From Multifurca ochricompacta (lineage: Eukaryota; Basidiomycota; Agaricomycetes; Russulales; Russulaceae): a stretch of 64,000 nt of DNA. The stretch spans positions 186,001 to 250,000 of the forward strand of contig WTXG01000014.1 in assembly GCA_022496185.1 (NCBI GenBank), written 5' to 3'. Of the stretch, positions 23,356 through 36,839 are shown piece by piece. The notes beneath the pieces were generated by a model that saw only the letters and a list, made by a program, of their open reading frames with translations, did no database searches and was not told where the DNA came from. The position numbers were made by a program, and so were the translations under genes. The stretch's first letter is position 1. Each line of letters begins with the position of its first letter.

Positions 23356-24823
23356 TTACGTTCGACTATGTCTTAACAGTGCTTTACTGCGGAAAGTGGC
23401 GTTGTACTGTAGAAGGTTGTTGATATCTCGGACCCAGTCGTCTTCCTTTCCGGGACCGGCCCCCTCTTCTTGAGCATCAAAAGCAGGATCAGAAATAGAA
23501 GATCGGTTGATGCAGGGAATGGGATGCAATGACGCGCGGACAGTGGCAGATTCTCCGGGATTCAGGACGTGGGACGCTTGTCCATCCATGGATATACCTG
23601 CGGGAGCGCGGCTACGATCCCCTATCTACAAGTAATCGTCAACCGAGTAGATGAATTGGCAAACAGCACGTACTCGAAGGGTAATAGAAGAAGAAGCCGG
23701 GAAAACTAGTGGACGGAAGGACAAACTACGGGGACAAATAGGCGTAAGAACGAGAGCGCTTAGTGATGGATGGACAATCGGGCCGCCCGCGGACAGAGAG
23801 TAGGCTGTAGAGCCTGTAGGTGTGGAAACAATCAAACCATCCGACTGGTAAGGGCACCGTGATGAATGTATGCTTGTTGTTTTTCCAGACAGTGCTCACC
23901 ACAGCCTCGGTGAGATGCTGGCCATCGACGTATGCGTCAATCGTGTTCAGATGCGGGCTTGATCCCCGGTGTAATGCGACTTCGTTCATCACTTGCCAAT
24001 CTAGAAGATAATCGATTCACGATGTTTGGAGGGCATGAAATATATAGATACCATACCTTCACCCTTACTGCCAATACTGTTCCCGTCTTTATCGAAAAAC
24101 GCACAAGACAAGCGCATTCGGTATAACACAGTAGCTTTACCCTGAAATACGCTCTCCAGTGCTTTCGAAAAGTCGTCGACGTCTGTACCAAAAGATCCGT
24201 TCTCCTGTTTAAATAATTGAGAAAAGAAAATGCTTGCGTACGGAATGGAAGGAGGAAGCCAAGTGTCCCCATTGAGAAGCTGAGAACGGGTGGCACAGCT
24301 CCGACCTTGAACAGTGAAGAGGCGTGCAGAATGGTGCCGTCTCCTCCAAGTGTGATAACCAGATCAATTTTCTCGGCACACTCGCCTGTGATAAACGTCT
24401 GTGAGGCACTGAGATCATTGGGGTGTGCACGTACCAGGGCGCCATACATCTACACCTTGTGGTATGTCTCTTCTGTCTTCGTGAAATACCTTAACGTGTG
24501 GGTAGTGAGTTCGTAGATGACTGACAGGCGTCAGCACAGGTGGTGTTGCGCTAGTGAAGGTGAAAGTGCTTACTCAAGAAAGGAGTCAATGGTGTCGATG
24601 ACTGGTTTTGTACGTAGTTTGTTCACGATGAGTATAGACTTGACCTGTTCTGCGTTTGTTCTGTCTTGAAGACAAAGGAGTTGGCTGCTGCTCGATTGAG
24701 ATTGATGTATGATTTCTGGACGTACGTAGCAATGACGTAGAGAAGGGACTAGAGGCACGGGAGGAGATGGCCGATAAAGACCAAGAAGGCGTACGTATAG
24801 GCCAGTTGTACCGAGGAGGACAT
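23356..24823 (-). CDS. NAD(H) kinase
   Basis: Makes NADP(H) from NAD(H) and ATP. Motifs in order: [40 protein letters not shown] with the GGDGT signature; [53 protein letters not shown] across an intron at about 23898-23847; and the C-terminal [16 protein letters not shown] with [14 protein letters not shown]. At least six introns are needed. The 5' exon is uncertain: ATG at 24823 or 24843 needs an intron to reach the first conserved block, and the only longer open frame there starts with GTG. It could be the cytosolic (Utr1/Yef1) or mitochondrial (Pos5) type. Confidence 0.88.
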
Positions 24824-25173
24824 CGCCTTAATATGTTGTTCATCTTCAAGTTGTTGTAAGAGAAACGAACGAAGAACGAAGGAGGGAAAAGGAAACACGA
24901 CACACGACGAACACGACACGCACGGGATCACGGGATCACGGGATGAAATGGACCGGACCGGTAATTAGTCACGTGGAATAAACCGTCGCGCGTCAAAAAG
25001 CAGCAAAAGCAGGCGAAAGCAAAGGCAGCAAAGGCAAAGGCAAAGTCAGGACAAGACTTCATCTTCCTTCTCGAGTGTCTAATCTTTCATTCACGCCCAC
25101 AAGGTTTCAACTTGTGGCCACTCTCCTTGAATATATATATATATATATATTTGCCATCCCCTTCCTCACTACG
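24824..25173. promoter_or_regulatory. Divergent promoter, NAD kinase and BRCT gene
   Basis: Contains a CACGTG at 24970-24975, a CACGGGAT tandem repeat (about 24920-24944), an AAAGGCAGC-type purine repeat (about 24997-25046) and an AT run at 25130-25150 shortly before the BRCT start. Confidence 0.45.
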
Positions 25174-28100
25174 ATGTCAGATCATACCAAGCGAACACGC
25201 TCGCAACTCGCGTTACCAGAAGAGTTTAGGGACGTTCATTTTGGAATATCCCCTCTGAGGGCTGCGAAGCAAGAGAGAAGAAGAAATCTTCAAGCGGACT
25301 CCTCCGCCGAATCTTCAAATACACCTCCATCTGGCAATGCCGGAGTTGATGATGGGGATCAGAGTGACGACGAGCTTTTACTCTCTCCTCCCAAACACCT
25401 ACCTCAGAAGCGGCCCCCTTCCTCTCGGCAACTAGGATTTCGTCTGGACAGTGATATTGAGAGGCGGTTTAAACGAGTAAAGAAAGACAACAACGAGAGT
25501 AGGTGCCTTCAGCCACCATGGTGTACCGTAAAATGCCAATCACTCAAACGCAGAGCACTCTCACGTCGCCGACATGAAGCAGCCCTGTGGTCCATTTGAC
25601 TTCTCTGTGATCGATTCAAAACAGGAGTCTTCGTTCATTTACTCCGGGCACCCGGCGGTGTCCTCGAAACGAGCACACTCAGTTCCTCTTGTCTCTCAGC
25701 GGGATCTCGGGCAACTGATGCCTTCACCCCGGAAGACACCGTTAGTATCTCCCCAGCGCGAAGTGCTACGTTTCTCCAGTTTACCGCGCATTCTCGAACC
25801 TCTAGCCGATGACATGAGCATTTTGAACATTGCGATGTTACCCTCATATCCCGAACATGCCAAATATCTTGCCGAGTCACATGTATCACCCACAACAAAA
25901 GAATTGGGCCCTGTTTCCTCATGTGAGGTGCCAGCTATGGGAGTCAACAACGTTTCCTCCCACAACGGATTTTCTTCAGTCGCGTCAAGCCTAGAGGTTA
26001 TCGACTCCAGTTTGTCTCCTGGTGCTCCATCTTTGTTATCTGATGTGGGTGCACCCTCTCTTCTAGCTCGTCTATCAGATTTACTTTCTCGCGCAGTTCC
26101 GCGCGATAAACCCCCTTCGGGCGATGCCTGAGGGACTAGATGGTGACGCAACACCAAAAGTCATCCTTCCGCTCCCAACCTCCTCTCCGAATGTGGATGT
26201 TCATTCACTTCCCATTACTCCTAGCGATCCTCTGTCGCCTTTGTCCGATGATCCTCCATCTCCACTTTCCGCCCTAACGTCTCTATCAGAACTTGACCAC
26301 GACCCACCGAACCATGATTCTGAAATTCAATCTTCCCGTGTAGAGCCCCCCAATCGCACCCACAAAGCAGCGCAACCCACTGGTCCTTCTCGCGGCGCGG
26401 CTTCTAAGTCAAGTACTGCGTTACCGCAAGTATCCAGACGGGCCCATAGTATTGTTTCAAGAGGGAGGAGAGTCAGGGGCTTTGCAAGGCCGTCTGATTC
26501 AGTTCGGTTGACGCGTTCGGCTTCAATGAAGAAGGAGGAGGGGTCCATTGACAGGGACGTCGCTGCCAGTTCGTTGTTCAGTTTTATTGCCCTCACGTCT
26601 TCACTGTCATCTGTCATCAGAACCACAGGGTATTTTTTCAGACCCGCCTGGTCCGCCTTCGGAACCGTTATTGGGTCCTCCCATGTTAACACCCACTTTT
26701 TCGAAGCAGTCGCCTTCTATATCTCACAAAAAGTCCTTCTCATTTGCCATGCCCACTTCGTCTTCCTTGAGCAAAACTGTAGGGAAATCCTCAGCCTCTT
26801 CACCCAGGAAGCCGCAGTCGCTCCTAATGCGACAACCTCCCAAGCTGTCATCCCCGGTGAAGCCTGTTTTGTTCATCGGGTCAACGACCCCAGCTCACCC
26901 ATCACACCGCACGGGTCTCTCAAACCTTTCGCTGGCCTTGGAGAAATTAAAGATCCCTCCACCTTCGAGGCCGGCAACGACGCTTGGCTTTAATCGTGAC
27001 ACACATCCAGCATCCAATACGCTTGGCGTTTCTAAGCTTCCTCCCAAAGCAAAAGATGACAGTGTCATTCGACTTGGGAATGGTTTACCTTCCAGCGCAA
27101 AGGCCCCCCTTACACCATTGAGAAGAGCAGCTACCGTTGGGTCCATCTTGCCTCTCGAGCCAACCATTCGTGTTTCCACTAGTAAACCCGTTGTGGCAAT
27201 TTCTCGTCCTGCGCAGCCCCCAGACGCGGTTCCTGTGACCAAAAAGATCAACTTGAATTCAGGCGTTATTATGGGAAAGAATCCATCTAGTAAGCCACGA
27301 GGGTTCATTTTCGGGGGCGTCGGCAAGAGGCGACTATTTGAGAAGGTCAGCAAGAAATCGAGCCTCCCGGTTGTGGAAGCTAGCCCAGTGAAGGAGTCTG
27401 AGAGCGCGCGAGCCATCAACTCGGGCCAACCGCCTTTGCCATCCATGAGTAAGATGCTTCCCGCGACATCGGCTTCACACGAGAAGGACACTAGTTCAGT
27501 GGTGACCCCCACGGCTTTGGCAGGCGTCGAGCCGATGGAGTTGCAAGCGGCCTTCGCACATGACAACATCTTGCAAGCGGACGGCTTGCCTACTGAGGAT
27601 AGCCAGGGTGTAGACACGTGGAGACATGCGTCGCGTCGAGCATCGCTGGCTTCTCAGTTTCTCCAGCAGACGCTAGCGGTTCTCCCATCAACCTCAACAC
27701 CCCAAGGAACTAGCAGTTCCAAGTCGAAGGCCACTGAACAGCCACAGCCCGGCTTTCAGGGCACGAGGAGTGGGCTCCGTTCTGGCCACAGTTCCAATAT
27801 CTCAAGCTCTCGAAGCACCCCAGGAGTACCGCAAGATGGCGGCGGGGCACACGGTTCAAGGCTCGGCTCAACAGCCGCAGTCTCATTATCGGCGAAAACG
27901 TTATCTTTGAAAGTACTCAAGTCTTGCACGATATTTGTGGATGTGCGAACAGATGACGGAGACGACGCTGGTGGTCTCTTCGTGGACATGCTAAGAGGGC
28001 TTGGTGCGAAGGTACGCTTTACACCACGCTTAGATGACCTTGCGGTTGACTGATCCGAGGCTACTAGGTCATAGGACGCGCTGGGCAATCTTGTACGCAT

Positions 28101-28676
28101 ATAGTGTATAAGAATGGCCTTATGAGTACTTTGACAAAGTATCGGTGCGTATCGACGGCGACTGGTTGTGTTTCAGACGTCCGACGTTATACTGTACAGA
28201 CTCATGCGTGAGCCAAAGCCTCTTGTCGTTGGCATCTCCTGGGTGGTCGAATGTGCCGAGCAGTGCCGGCGAGTTGAGGAAGATGACTTTCTCGTTGACT
28301 TGGAAAGTCTCAACGTAGCGGGAAACAAGGTGAGCCTGCTGTGTTGTCATGTATCACTCATACTGAGACCTTACAACTCCAGCGCCGGCGTTCGATGCTT
28401 CCCAAACGCATCTCGTCGGTAATACAAGCTAATATGATGACACCACCATCTCCGTCGGGTTCTAACTTTATTAGGACGTTGACAAGTGATCAATCGATTG
28501 ACGGATCATCGGGTGAGCAGCTCCCTCTCCCTCTTTGCTGGGCCAATTAGATGAGATTTCATCCTCCAGTGGGTGTGGATCGCTCACTAAATTCAAGCGA
28601 TGGCTTAGCTGAAGACGAAGATGACATACCTCCCTTGGAGAGGGCAAGACAAAGACGAATTTTATTTCTCAAGTGA
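25174..28676 (+). CDS. BRCT-domain protein, microcephalin-like
   Basis: A long Ser/Pro-rich, mostly disordered protein with one clear C-terminal BRCT domain. The BRCT runs from VLKSCTIFVDVRTDDGDD and MLRGLGAKV, across introns, to CTHIVYKNGLMSTLTKYR and PLVVGISWVVECAEQCRR, then RRRSMLPKRISS as in microcephalin. BRCT domains bind phosphopeptides in DNA damage and chromosome pathways; a nuclear role is inferred. N-terminal landmarks: MSDHTKRTRSQLALP, HFGISPLRAAKQERRR, and several SP/TP sites. Two apparent frame breaks exist, near 26110-26130 (CCCCC run) and near 26540-26640. Final exon ends RARQRRILFLK. Confidence 0.75.
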
Positions 28677-29376
28677 TATCACTCGAATCACGAAGTTTTC
28701 AATCCATGATTACGATCACTTGCATGTACATTTCCATGGTAGTTTAAACGCAATAATTTTGTCCCGCATTCCTGTATCACTTATGCTCCACGTCGACTGC
28801 ACATTGGATTCGAGTCTAGTGGTGCTGTCGATCTGAATATAATCAACTGTTACTGGCAATCGAGATGGGACACCGAAATTTCTATGACTTTATGCATAAA
28901 TGAACAACACAGAATTTGTAAGACCGAGTCTTTCTCAGCAGAAATTGGAAATTCAAACACTGACACATATTGTGTTGAATTTGTCTCTTGCGTGATGCCC
29001 CCCATCAGCGACAATTCAGTTCAGTGAAAAAAATGGGACGCACCTGTAACTGCCAAATTTCAACGCATCGAGAACTCGAACTCCAATCCTGTTATCTTTC
29101 ATATTCTACATTCCAGGTATCCTCCTGTGGCATTCGACCAGCCTAGTGAGATATTTCGCAGCCATCAGCCATAAACCAGTTTCAAGCCACCTGAGACGGT
29201 GGACGGTTGGTGCATTTAGTCACATGACATGTGCGACGCGATCACATGATAAGGCAAGGGAGTGGCGCGCTTATTTTTCCCACGGCTTGTTCACTTCACC
29301 GACGACGTCCACGATAGCGCCCTCATTTCTGTTGTCAACGACGCCTGCTCGGTTAGTGAATGCTAATACTACATTA
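28677..29376. other. Intergenic region
   Basis: No supported gene. CACATGACATGTG and ATCACATGAT elements lie at 29221-29249, about 130-155 bp before the Bud4 start. Confidence 0.45.
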
Positions 29377-32300
29377 ATGGCTCCCCTTCGTGATCGTCCT
29401 CCCTCCAATACCACCGAACCCGAGTGGCCTCCCCAGTCTGTCACCCCCCTTCGCATTGCGAAAAGAGATACACCGCAACGCCAACATGCCTCACAACTCA
29501 GCCGCCGTAGTTCTAATACATTTGCGAAGCTAACTCACAGTAACCTTGTTTCCCAGTCACCATTTCGTTCTCAGTCATCTACGGCTCCTGTACCATCCCG
29601 ACCTTCATCTGTTTCTGCGCCCTCACCACGTCGCGTGAGTGGCGAGAAGAGGCCACGTCCTGATTCTATGCAATCACATGTGGAGAACGAAAGACCCCTT
29701 GGTTTCAAGAGACGCCAGTCCAAGGGTTTTCAAGATCTCATCGAGAGAGAACCAGTCACCAAGAGCCCATTCCGCCGTCCTACTACTTCAGATGAGGATC
29801 CTTTCCCCCCTCCACCGCCACCAATGGTTACCCACATAAGCCACCTCCCCACGCCGTCCTCATCAGCTTCCCCCGGACGTTCGTCTTTGGTCTCTAAGCG
29901 CTTGCATGGGCCAAGACTCATCGGGCATGACGTTCCAAAGCGCCAGAGGAGAAAAAGAGTGACATTTTACGAGACCTGCGATGTCGTTACCTTCGAGAGG
30001 GACGATTCACTGGAGGATGAACTCTTCTCTGACGATTATGATGATGATTACGGTGAAACAGAAGGTCATGAGGCGCCAGAAGAAGCAAACGACAGCATAA
30101 CAGGGTTGGTCGACTCGATGATCCAGGATGCCCGCGATGCCTCCAACCCTCAAACACCTCCCATGGATAGGTCCCTACCTCCTCACATGGACAGCGAAAA
30201 TGGCGTTCCATATGGTCGAACCCACCACGCTGACAGGGTTGCCCTTTCCCGCCAGTCACATCCGACCCCTCCGCTGGAGATCCCCGAAACTCTTACTTCT
30301 ATCTCTAAGCACAGTCCTTCTATTATCAATACGCCTCCGCAAGGCCATTCTATGGGATCCTTTATGCCGCTTGGGCGTTCAACGCATTCGGAAAGAGCGC
30401 GAGCTGACCGGATGCCTGACGACGTTGAAGAAGATGTTCGGATGCTCCCTCCTTCACCCTCACCAGCGAAAAATAAGAGGTACCCTTTCGGCGACCATAG
30501 TGAGAGCCTGTTACCGCAATTCGACCTCGACGCTCATCTGGAAGAAGTGGAGGATATTGCAGGTAGGCGTGACAACTCAGCTGCGTAATTGTAGTAAATT
30601 CAAACTTTACTCAGGTAGTGGGCGTACGGATCCGTTGAGTCTGCCGGAGCGAGAGGATGTTCATATTGTTGAACTATCATTTATGTCGTCAGAAGGGGCC
30701 CCGGGATCTCCCTCCGAAAAGAGCAGCGCTTTACAACAAGCCCTTCAACCCGTCGAACTTGAAGAGCTTGGGCTCGATACATCAAACTCGCAGATTCAGA
30801 CATCCACACCCCCTTTGAGGTTGAAATCCCCTGGTGGCTCGCTCGGAAAATCGATCGAATCACCTAATTTGAGGGAGCTTCCGCGACCGCCCAGAAGTCG
30901 GAGCGAGTCACCGTTGCTCGGTCAGATAGCGTTTCCCATTGTGTCTCACTCTGGTTCTCCTACTCTAGCTTCCCGTGGCTCTCCTTCTTTTCATCCTACT
31001 TCTGGTTCACCAGTTTTTGCCGTACCGACGCACGTGGCGTCAACCTTCTCCCGAGGTCTTCAATCCACGCCGAGCGCCGGCAGCTTGAGCAGTCGCGGTA
31101 GCATTGGGAGCCTCAGTCGACGCAACCCCAGACCCGACCGGGAAGATGTCCACAAGCATTTACTGCGTAAAAGAAGTGCAGATAGTCCCGTGTTGGACGA
31201 AATCGGAGAATCACCACTGACAGTGGACAACTGGACCAAGGCAGACATTACCGATGTGAGTGTGGGGCTGGATGATGTGCCACTTGCTCCACCAGGATCC
31301 CTCGTGCCCCTTCCCTTGCACAAAGATGGAACTTATGATGGTGTCATGTCCATCGACCCCGACCCCCAGCCCGTCGATCCTCCCCGCCCTTCTATCTTCG
31401 CACGCGCGAAATCAGAAACCGAGGTTAGCGGGGCACGTGGGACCGCAGGCCTCCACAGTCTCGATCTCGACGTTTCTAATGTCAGCAAGAGCATCGATCT
31501 TGGTCTCGGCGCACCAGGAGCAACCAGAGTAGAGATCAATGAAGTCAAAAGTGCGCTGGAGCGCCTAGTTCAGAGCGTTGTCACGGACTCGGCTGCAGTG
31601 GGCACGACCATGTCAGCACGTCCTTCTCCTCAGGATCTTAAAATGAAGGGTAGCCACCCATCCCTGAAAGTTGCTGCGGTCACAAATGGTATCGAGCCAG
31701 AATGTATGATCCCCTAAGCGACTTTGACGTTTCGGTGGAAGATGAGATGCCAGACTATCATGGCGAGGTCCAGCATGCAACACCAAACGAGTCGACAACA
31801 ACTTCATCGCGGCAGCGCACACCTGAATTGCTCTCCGGAGGAGGGTTTGTGAGCCCATCGCTGAGCCGTAATACCAGCGAGTCATCAAACGTACTTCAGT
31901 CTCTTCAAAAGGATGCGATTCGTCACCGTGAACAGATGATCCTTGAGAAGCGGCGTGAAATGCGCCGGCGTGAGCAGGACGAGGACATGGGATATGTTAC
32001 TCCACCGCGAAACACGCCTCAACCAGTTGGTAGACAAAGCGGTCGGCGCAGCATGAGCACCGGAGATGCGGAGGTTATACAGGCAGCAGCAAGGTTGGCT
32101 GTATTGAGCCCATCAGGATCCAGTGTACTACCCGACGTGGTACCAACGGAAGAGAAGGACCCATTAGCGGAAAGCATTGCTAGGGAGTTGAGGAAGTTAC
32201 GTGGTTCGACAAAAAGTGTAAGTCTAAACAACGTCGCTTTCTGACAGATTGCTTAAGCAACTCTCCAGAGATATCACATACGACAACATAGTGAAACCAT

Positions 32301-33829
32301 ATATGCCTCATCAGACGCAGATAAAGTCTCGCACATTAACGGTGCCGGCGACGTTGATAGTGGGAAAGCTTGGAGGACCGTCCGTCGTCCTTCTGACATG
32401 GTGCGTGAAACACTACACGACAACGCCCAGGACTGACATCGAGTTGCAGAATGAATACGCCAAGCAGATAAGAGAGTATCGCTCACAAGAAAAACCCAGC
32501 AAGAGTCACGGCAAGGTGTTTGTAAGAGGCAAGCGGTTCGATTGATTGAAGCTGTTGAAATCTAACCTCAAGCGTTTACAGTGCTTCATGTGAAAGGCCT
32601 GAATTTGCCGTTCCCTCTGCAGAAGACCGTTATGACCTGCACACTTAACAATGGCATTCATTTTGTGACAACGCCTGAATGCAACCTGGAGAATGCCTGT
32701 CGAATCGAGCAAGAGTTCGAACTGTAAGCAGTAGTGATATTTGTCACTACCACTGGGCCTCTGACATTTTCCGGCAGTATTGAGCACAGCAAACTCGAAT
32801 TTACACTCACCTTAAAAGTTCGACGAGACCCACACATTGTAGCACAGTTCAAAGCCAACACCCCTGCACCCGTACCTCCCCTGGTCCCGGCCCCTCCTGC
32901 TTCTAAAGGAGGCATGCGAAGCTTTTTCTCCTCTTCTCCGAGGAAGCCCTCGCGAGTTGTCCAGCCTGCACCAATAGTCCCTGCTATGCTTGAGGAAAAC
33001 CTGGCAAGATATCTTAAGCCAGATGGCACACTAGCTCGCGCTTTCGTATCATTCAAAGACATCGCGACACACTGCGATACTCGTCTTTTCGAAACCAGCT
33101 ACCCTTTGATTGGCCAGCGTTTGGAAAGCGGGTCGAAGGTTAGCTCGTTAGAGATCGGCGAACTGGTGTTGCAGTTTTTCAGACTTCCACCACTGCCTGG
33201 GATCCCATCCAGTCAGCTCCCCCAAAGTTTGGACGAGTGCCATCGGGGGTTGCGCCACGTCCACTGGCACAAGATGACATACTTTGAGGGAACCTTGACA
33301 CAAAGCGGTGGTGACTGCCCGGTGCGTGATGCTAACGCAATCCTGTAATCTTGACAGGCTTGAACTAATGGTAATTTTGACGCATAGACATGGCGTAGGA
33401 GGCAATTCCGCGTTATTGGCGCAAATCTAGTCGCTTTTAACGATGTAACTAAGAGAGCTACTGTTACTATTGATCTACGAAAAGCAGTTGCAGTCGAAGA
33501 CATCCCTAACCCGCGAGACCGAGTCCTCAGCCCTTCCTCTGCACAAACATCCCTGAGCGGCTTCGACGAGTACGAAGGTTTGTACGGCGTAGAACGATCG
33601 TTCCGTCTTCGGTTCCAACGAAACCTGGATATCCTTTTTTTCACCGACACAGACGAGGAGAAGGAGAAATGGTGCGTAATCTGGTCCACACTCCACAATA
33701 TAATCCAAAACTGTGTTCCATAGGCTTGAAGTTCTCCGTGCACTGATTGGCCGAATCCCACCCAACCATCTGTGGGCAGAGTTGCTGTGGCAGCGCCAAC
33801 AGGAGTTGACAAGGCATCCGTCTACCTAA
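29377..33829 (+). CDS. BUD4: Bud4-like anillin-homology and PH-domain protein
   Basis: A septin-associated scaffold for bud-site or septum position. About 900 disordered Ser/Pro residues precede a folded C-terminus: RTVRRPSDMNEYAKQIREYR, HGKVFVRVLHVKGLNLPFP, CTLNNGIHFVTTPECNL, LEFTLTLKVRRDPHIVAQF, GGMRSFFSSSPRKP, ENLARYLKPDGTLARAFVSF, FETSYPLIGQ, then a PH domain TWRRRQFRVIGANLVAFND to LEVLRALIGRIP. Introns at 30562, 32221, 32400, 32529 (GC donor), 32722, 33320 and 33672 are supported by continuity. Between 31680 and 31705 the frame changes; one extra A in GAATG (giving PEMYDPLSDFD) repairs it. A longer upstream reading would need GTG, so ATG 29377 is chosen. Confidence 0.88.
32529..32581 (+). 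other. GC-AG intron in BUD4
   Basis: AGAG|GCAAGC donor and TTTACAG acceptor. It yields GKVFVRVLHVKG without a gap. The nearby GTAAGA donor would put the next exon out of frame. Confidence 0.65.
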
Positions 33830-35395
33830 TAAGATATTGTCGACCGTCAAATTCGCCGGCTACCCACGCGACACCCGTTCTCATGCTCTGAGCGAAACTC
33901 CCATCTTTGGCCTGATACATCATGCGAGCACGAATGGCAGGACCTTGTGTACACCACACCGTATCTACAATCATTAAATTCTCAACTTCATATTGTGTCT
34001 TATCTTGATAACTCTCATTGGTCATCCATCATCCTTACGGCCTCTGCCCGTTATACTTTAGCACCCCATGTACGTTATGTCCAGGTTAAGGGACTTATTG
34101 CATATGCATTTCGGCTACTGTGAGTTACCACAACACACCGTGTGTACCGTTACGAATTTGGCGCACGACACGGTTGCCCATGGGCGTATGGTTTCGCCTT
34201 GTCTCTTGACTCGAAGGCTCTCTTCTGTTTTCACCCACCTGATGTCAATTGTACAGAGCAAGAAGTAGTGCGTGGAGTCCGGGCGACGGAAGAGTATGTC
34301 TGTCGGAAACGGGTCAGTGGCCAGCTCGGATCAATTGCTAACTATCCAGTGCTGATAATTAAGTTGCAGCAGTACTTGGACTGCATTTTAATTTCCTCTG
34401 AATACTTTGGGATCTGTCCTAGTTACAACTACCATTCTACAGTGGCTTAAAAGCCATCCCAATGTTGCACCATTTCTAGTATTCATTTATAGCACCCCAG
34501 AATTTAGAAATATGGATAAGGTGTGGCTGTGGCAAATGTCTGAACATGTGATATTTGGTTGGATCAAAGCAATCAATCATTACATAAGCAAGTTATGATC
34601 ATGATCACAATTCAAGAAGGAAGTGACACAGGTCATGTGATGAGAGGTTGTAACAACAGTGGAGGCACGAATTTAAAACCTAGAAATTTGCTCCTCATCC
34701 ACTCAATCTGAATCTACGAAACACTTACCCCATCAACCGGAGATAACGCTCCCTCGAGGCGTGGCCACCACCAGTGACCACGTTGATATTTACGGATCTA
34801 ACGTGCTGAATGAAATGATTTTGAAAGAGCGACCGGGGTGGGCGGAGAAAATTCATGACAACTACGTCTCAAGAATCCGTGAATATGCTAAACGGATTCG
34901 CAGCCCTCTATTTCATTATAGAAACAGAAGTAGCGTGTAATGCAGATAGAAGTCTTTGTGTAATGCAGCTCAAAATAGTGTGGGACACGGCCATGAAGAG
35001 ACACTCCCCCAAAGGGGATGACCGCCGCAAAGGGACTGACATTCGCAAGTCTAGCGGTTGCCTCGACTCTTCAACCTCGTCAGCAACATAGAGAGATAGA
35101 CACCACCGCGTTCTGTATTGAAGGAGCAATGAACTGGTCCTCCCGATGACCGCTACGGAGTCAACTTGTAGAACATGTCATGTTGAAATCACACGACGGA
35201 GGTCCCCATCGAGCTCACACAGTCCAGCACTCGACTTTTTCTGCGATCCTATGATTCGCCGAGACGAGAACAATCGCGAGACAAAAATGAAACGACAAAG
35301 TCCGTCCCCTTTCTATTCAGGGAAATACAAACATAGTTATACCTACATAAAATGGGGAAAAAAAGAATCATGTCTTGGTATCGTAGTGAAGGACG
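33830..35395. other. Gene-poor intergenic stretch
   Basis: About 1.6 kb without a recognisable gene between Bud4 (+) and the four-pass membrane protein (-), both of which end here. Short open frames on both strands are unsupported. Confidence 0.5.
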
Positions 35396-36278
35396 TTATA
35401 CTGGTGGGGCACGATGGGAATCCGCGTTCCCAAAGGAGTGATTCCCATCTCTGTATGCATATGCGTATGAAGCACCAGTAAGGGGAATGTGCGCTTCGTC
35501 ACGGTCATCCTGTTTTACATGGGCGTAGTCGGTGCCAGCGCCGCCGTCGTTCACAGAAACGACACCGGGGCCAGATCTCCACGACTTCTCCTTTGACAAC
35601 TTTTCCGCATACGAGGCAACGATGTAAGCAGCCCCTGATTGGGGCTATCATCAGAGAGCTGCTGCCTCGTGAGAAGGGGGACTCACAAATTTGGATCACC
35701 AAGCCAAGGGCAATGCCGGCGACTGTGGTCCACTTGCCGGTATCGAACGAAGAATTGCATATGTTTTGTACGTCCTTGTCGGTCGAGCCATCAATACAGC
35801 GCTGGATAATCGTCTCGCGGGATGTGGAGAGGAAGCCCCAAAGATACACGGCATCGATCACAATTTGCACACCCACAGACCAAGAGAGATAAAAAGCGTA
35901 GGTAGAAAGCAAGCTAGCCTTGCGACCGAGCGCCCCAATGAGACTGTGATTTGGGAAAATTAAAAAATTTCATGACGAAGAATGACAGGGCTAGAACACT
36001 CACCCAATGAGAGATGTGAGCGCAAGCGCGCTGTAGTACACCGCGCTAGCGATGATGATGCCTTTAAGTTTGCTTGGGAGACGACCGCCTACCGATTGAA
36101 GAAAATTTGGTGTTGGTCTCAATCGAAACAAAAACGAACAGGCGTAGGACGTACGTAAACTAGTCAAGCTGTACCAGGCACCGACAGCTATCAACCCACC
36201 CAAGACAAGTTGGACGAGGGAGATGAGTAAGGCACCAAGGCGCAGGGGTAAGCAGCACAAGAAATGACGGGCGACCAT
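35396..36278 (-). CDS. Four-pass membrane protein of unknown function
   Basis: Four exons join in frame. Four hydrophobic segments are visible: LGALLISLVQLVLGGLIAVG, GIIIASAVYYSALALTSLIG, YAFYLSWSVGVQIVIDAVYL and WTTVAGIALGLVIQIWAAYI. The N-terminus is short with a CC pair (HFLCCLPLR). The loop before helix 4 has paired cysteines, CIDGSTDKDVQNIC, suggesting a disulfide. The C-terminal tail is polar, Gly/Asp/Tyr-rich and probably cytosolic. The layout is tetraspanin- or MARVEL-like but lacks a CCG motif, so no family is claimed. Junctions: SLRGRLPSK, LIGLIGALG and IQIWAAY. Confidence 0.75.
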
Positions 36279-36839
36279 CCTTCAACTTTTTGATAAGCTA
36301 TGCGTATACGCCTCTGTCTTTATGATGATTAGGAGAAAGGGAAGAGGGGGGGAGGAAGAGAGGGAAAGACACAGGGGGGTGGCATAGGGTTATCATCCTA
36401 ACCTAAGATATATACCCCAAGAGAGAGGGACTGGCTTGGCTTGGAGGCAAGAGAGCCCTCGCCCTCGTTGATTGGGTCGGTTCTAGGCGTTGTGATGGCA
36501 GCACAATTAGGTCACCGATCAAGGAGTAAGAATAATAATAATAAGAAGAACTCCCAACGTCCCGTCCTGTCCCCAGTGCAGCTGCGGCCGCGGATGCGGA
36601 TACATGTACACAGACACAGACATGGCAATGGCATGAAGCCTGTACTTGATTTTGAATTTGAATGAATGAAAAAAAAAAAAAGGCGGGCAGTGCTGTGGCT
36701 TGCGGTTTGCAACTAATCGAGCTTTGATCGCAATATACGGTGGAGGGAGGGCACATTAACAGCAGACAGCAGGGCACATGGGTTCCTCGGCCTGTCTCTG
36801 ATGTTTTAGATTTCACTTCATCGCGGTCCAGGATTCGGC
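36279..36839. other. Intergenic, simple repeats
   Basis: Purine-rich GGGAGG tract near 36331-36370, AAT repeat at 36529-36545 and a 13-base A run at about 36668-36681. No gene seen. Confidence 0.5.

Noticed and set aside
26895..27617. 240-aa open frame on the minus strand
   Set aside because: Lies opposite the Ser/Pro-rich coding exon of the BRCT protein, where low-complexity codons leave the reverse frame open.
29146..29376. N-terminal extension of Bud4
   Set aside because: Would require a GTG start and covers promoter-like sequence; ATG 29377 is the first proper start.
36403..36816. 137-aa minus-strand open frame with a Tyr/Ser run
   Set aside because: Generated by AAT and poly-A simple repeats; no family resemblance.
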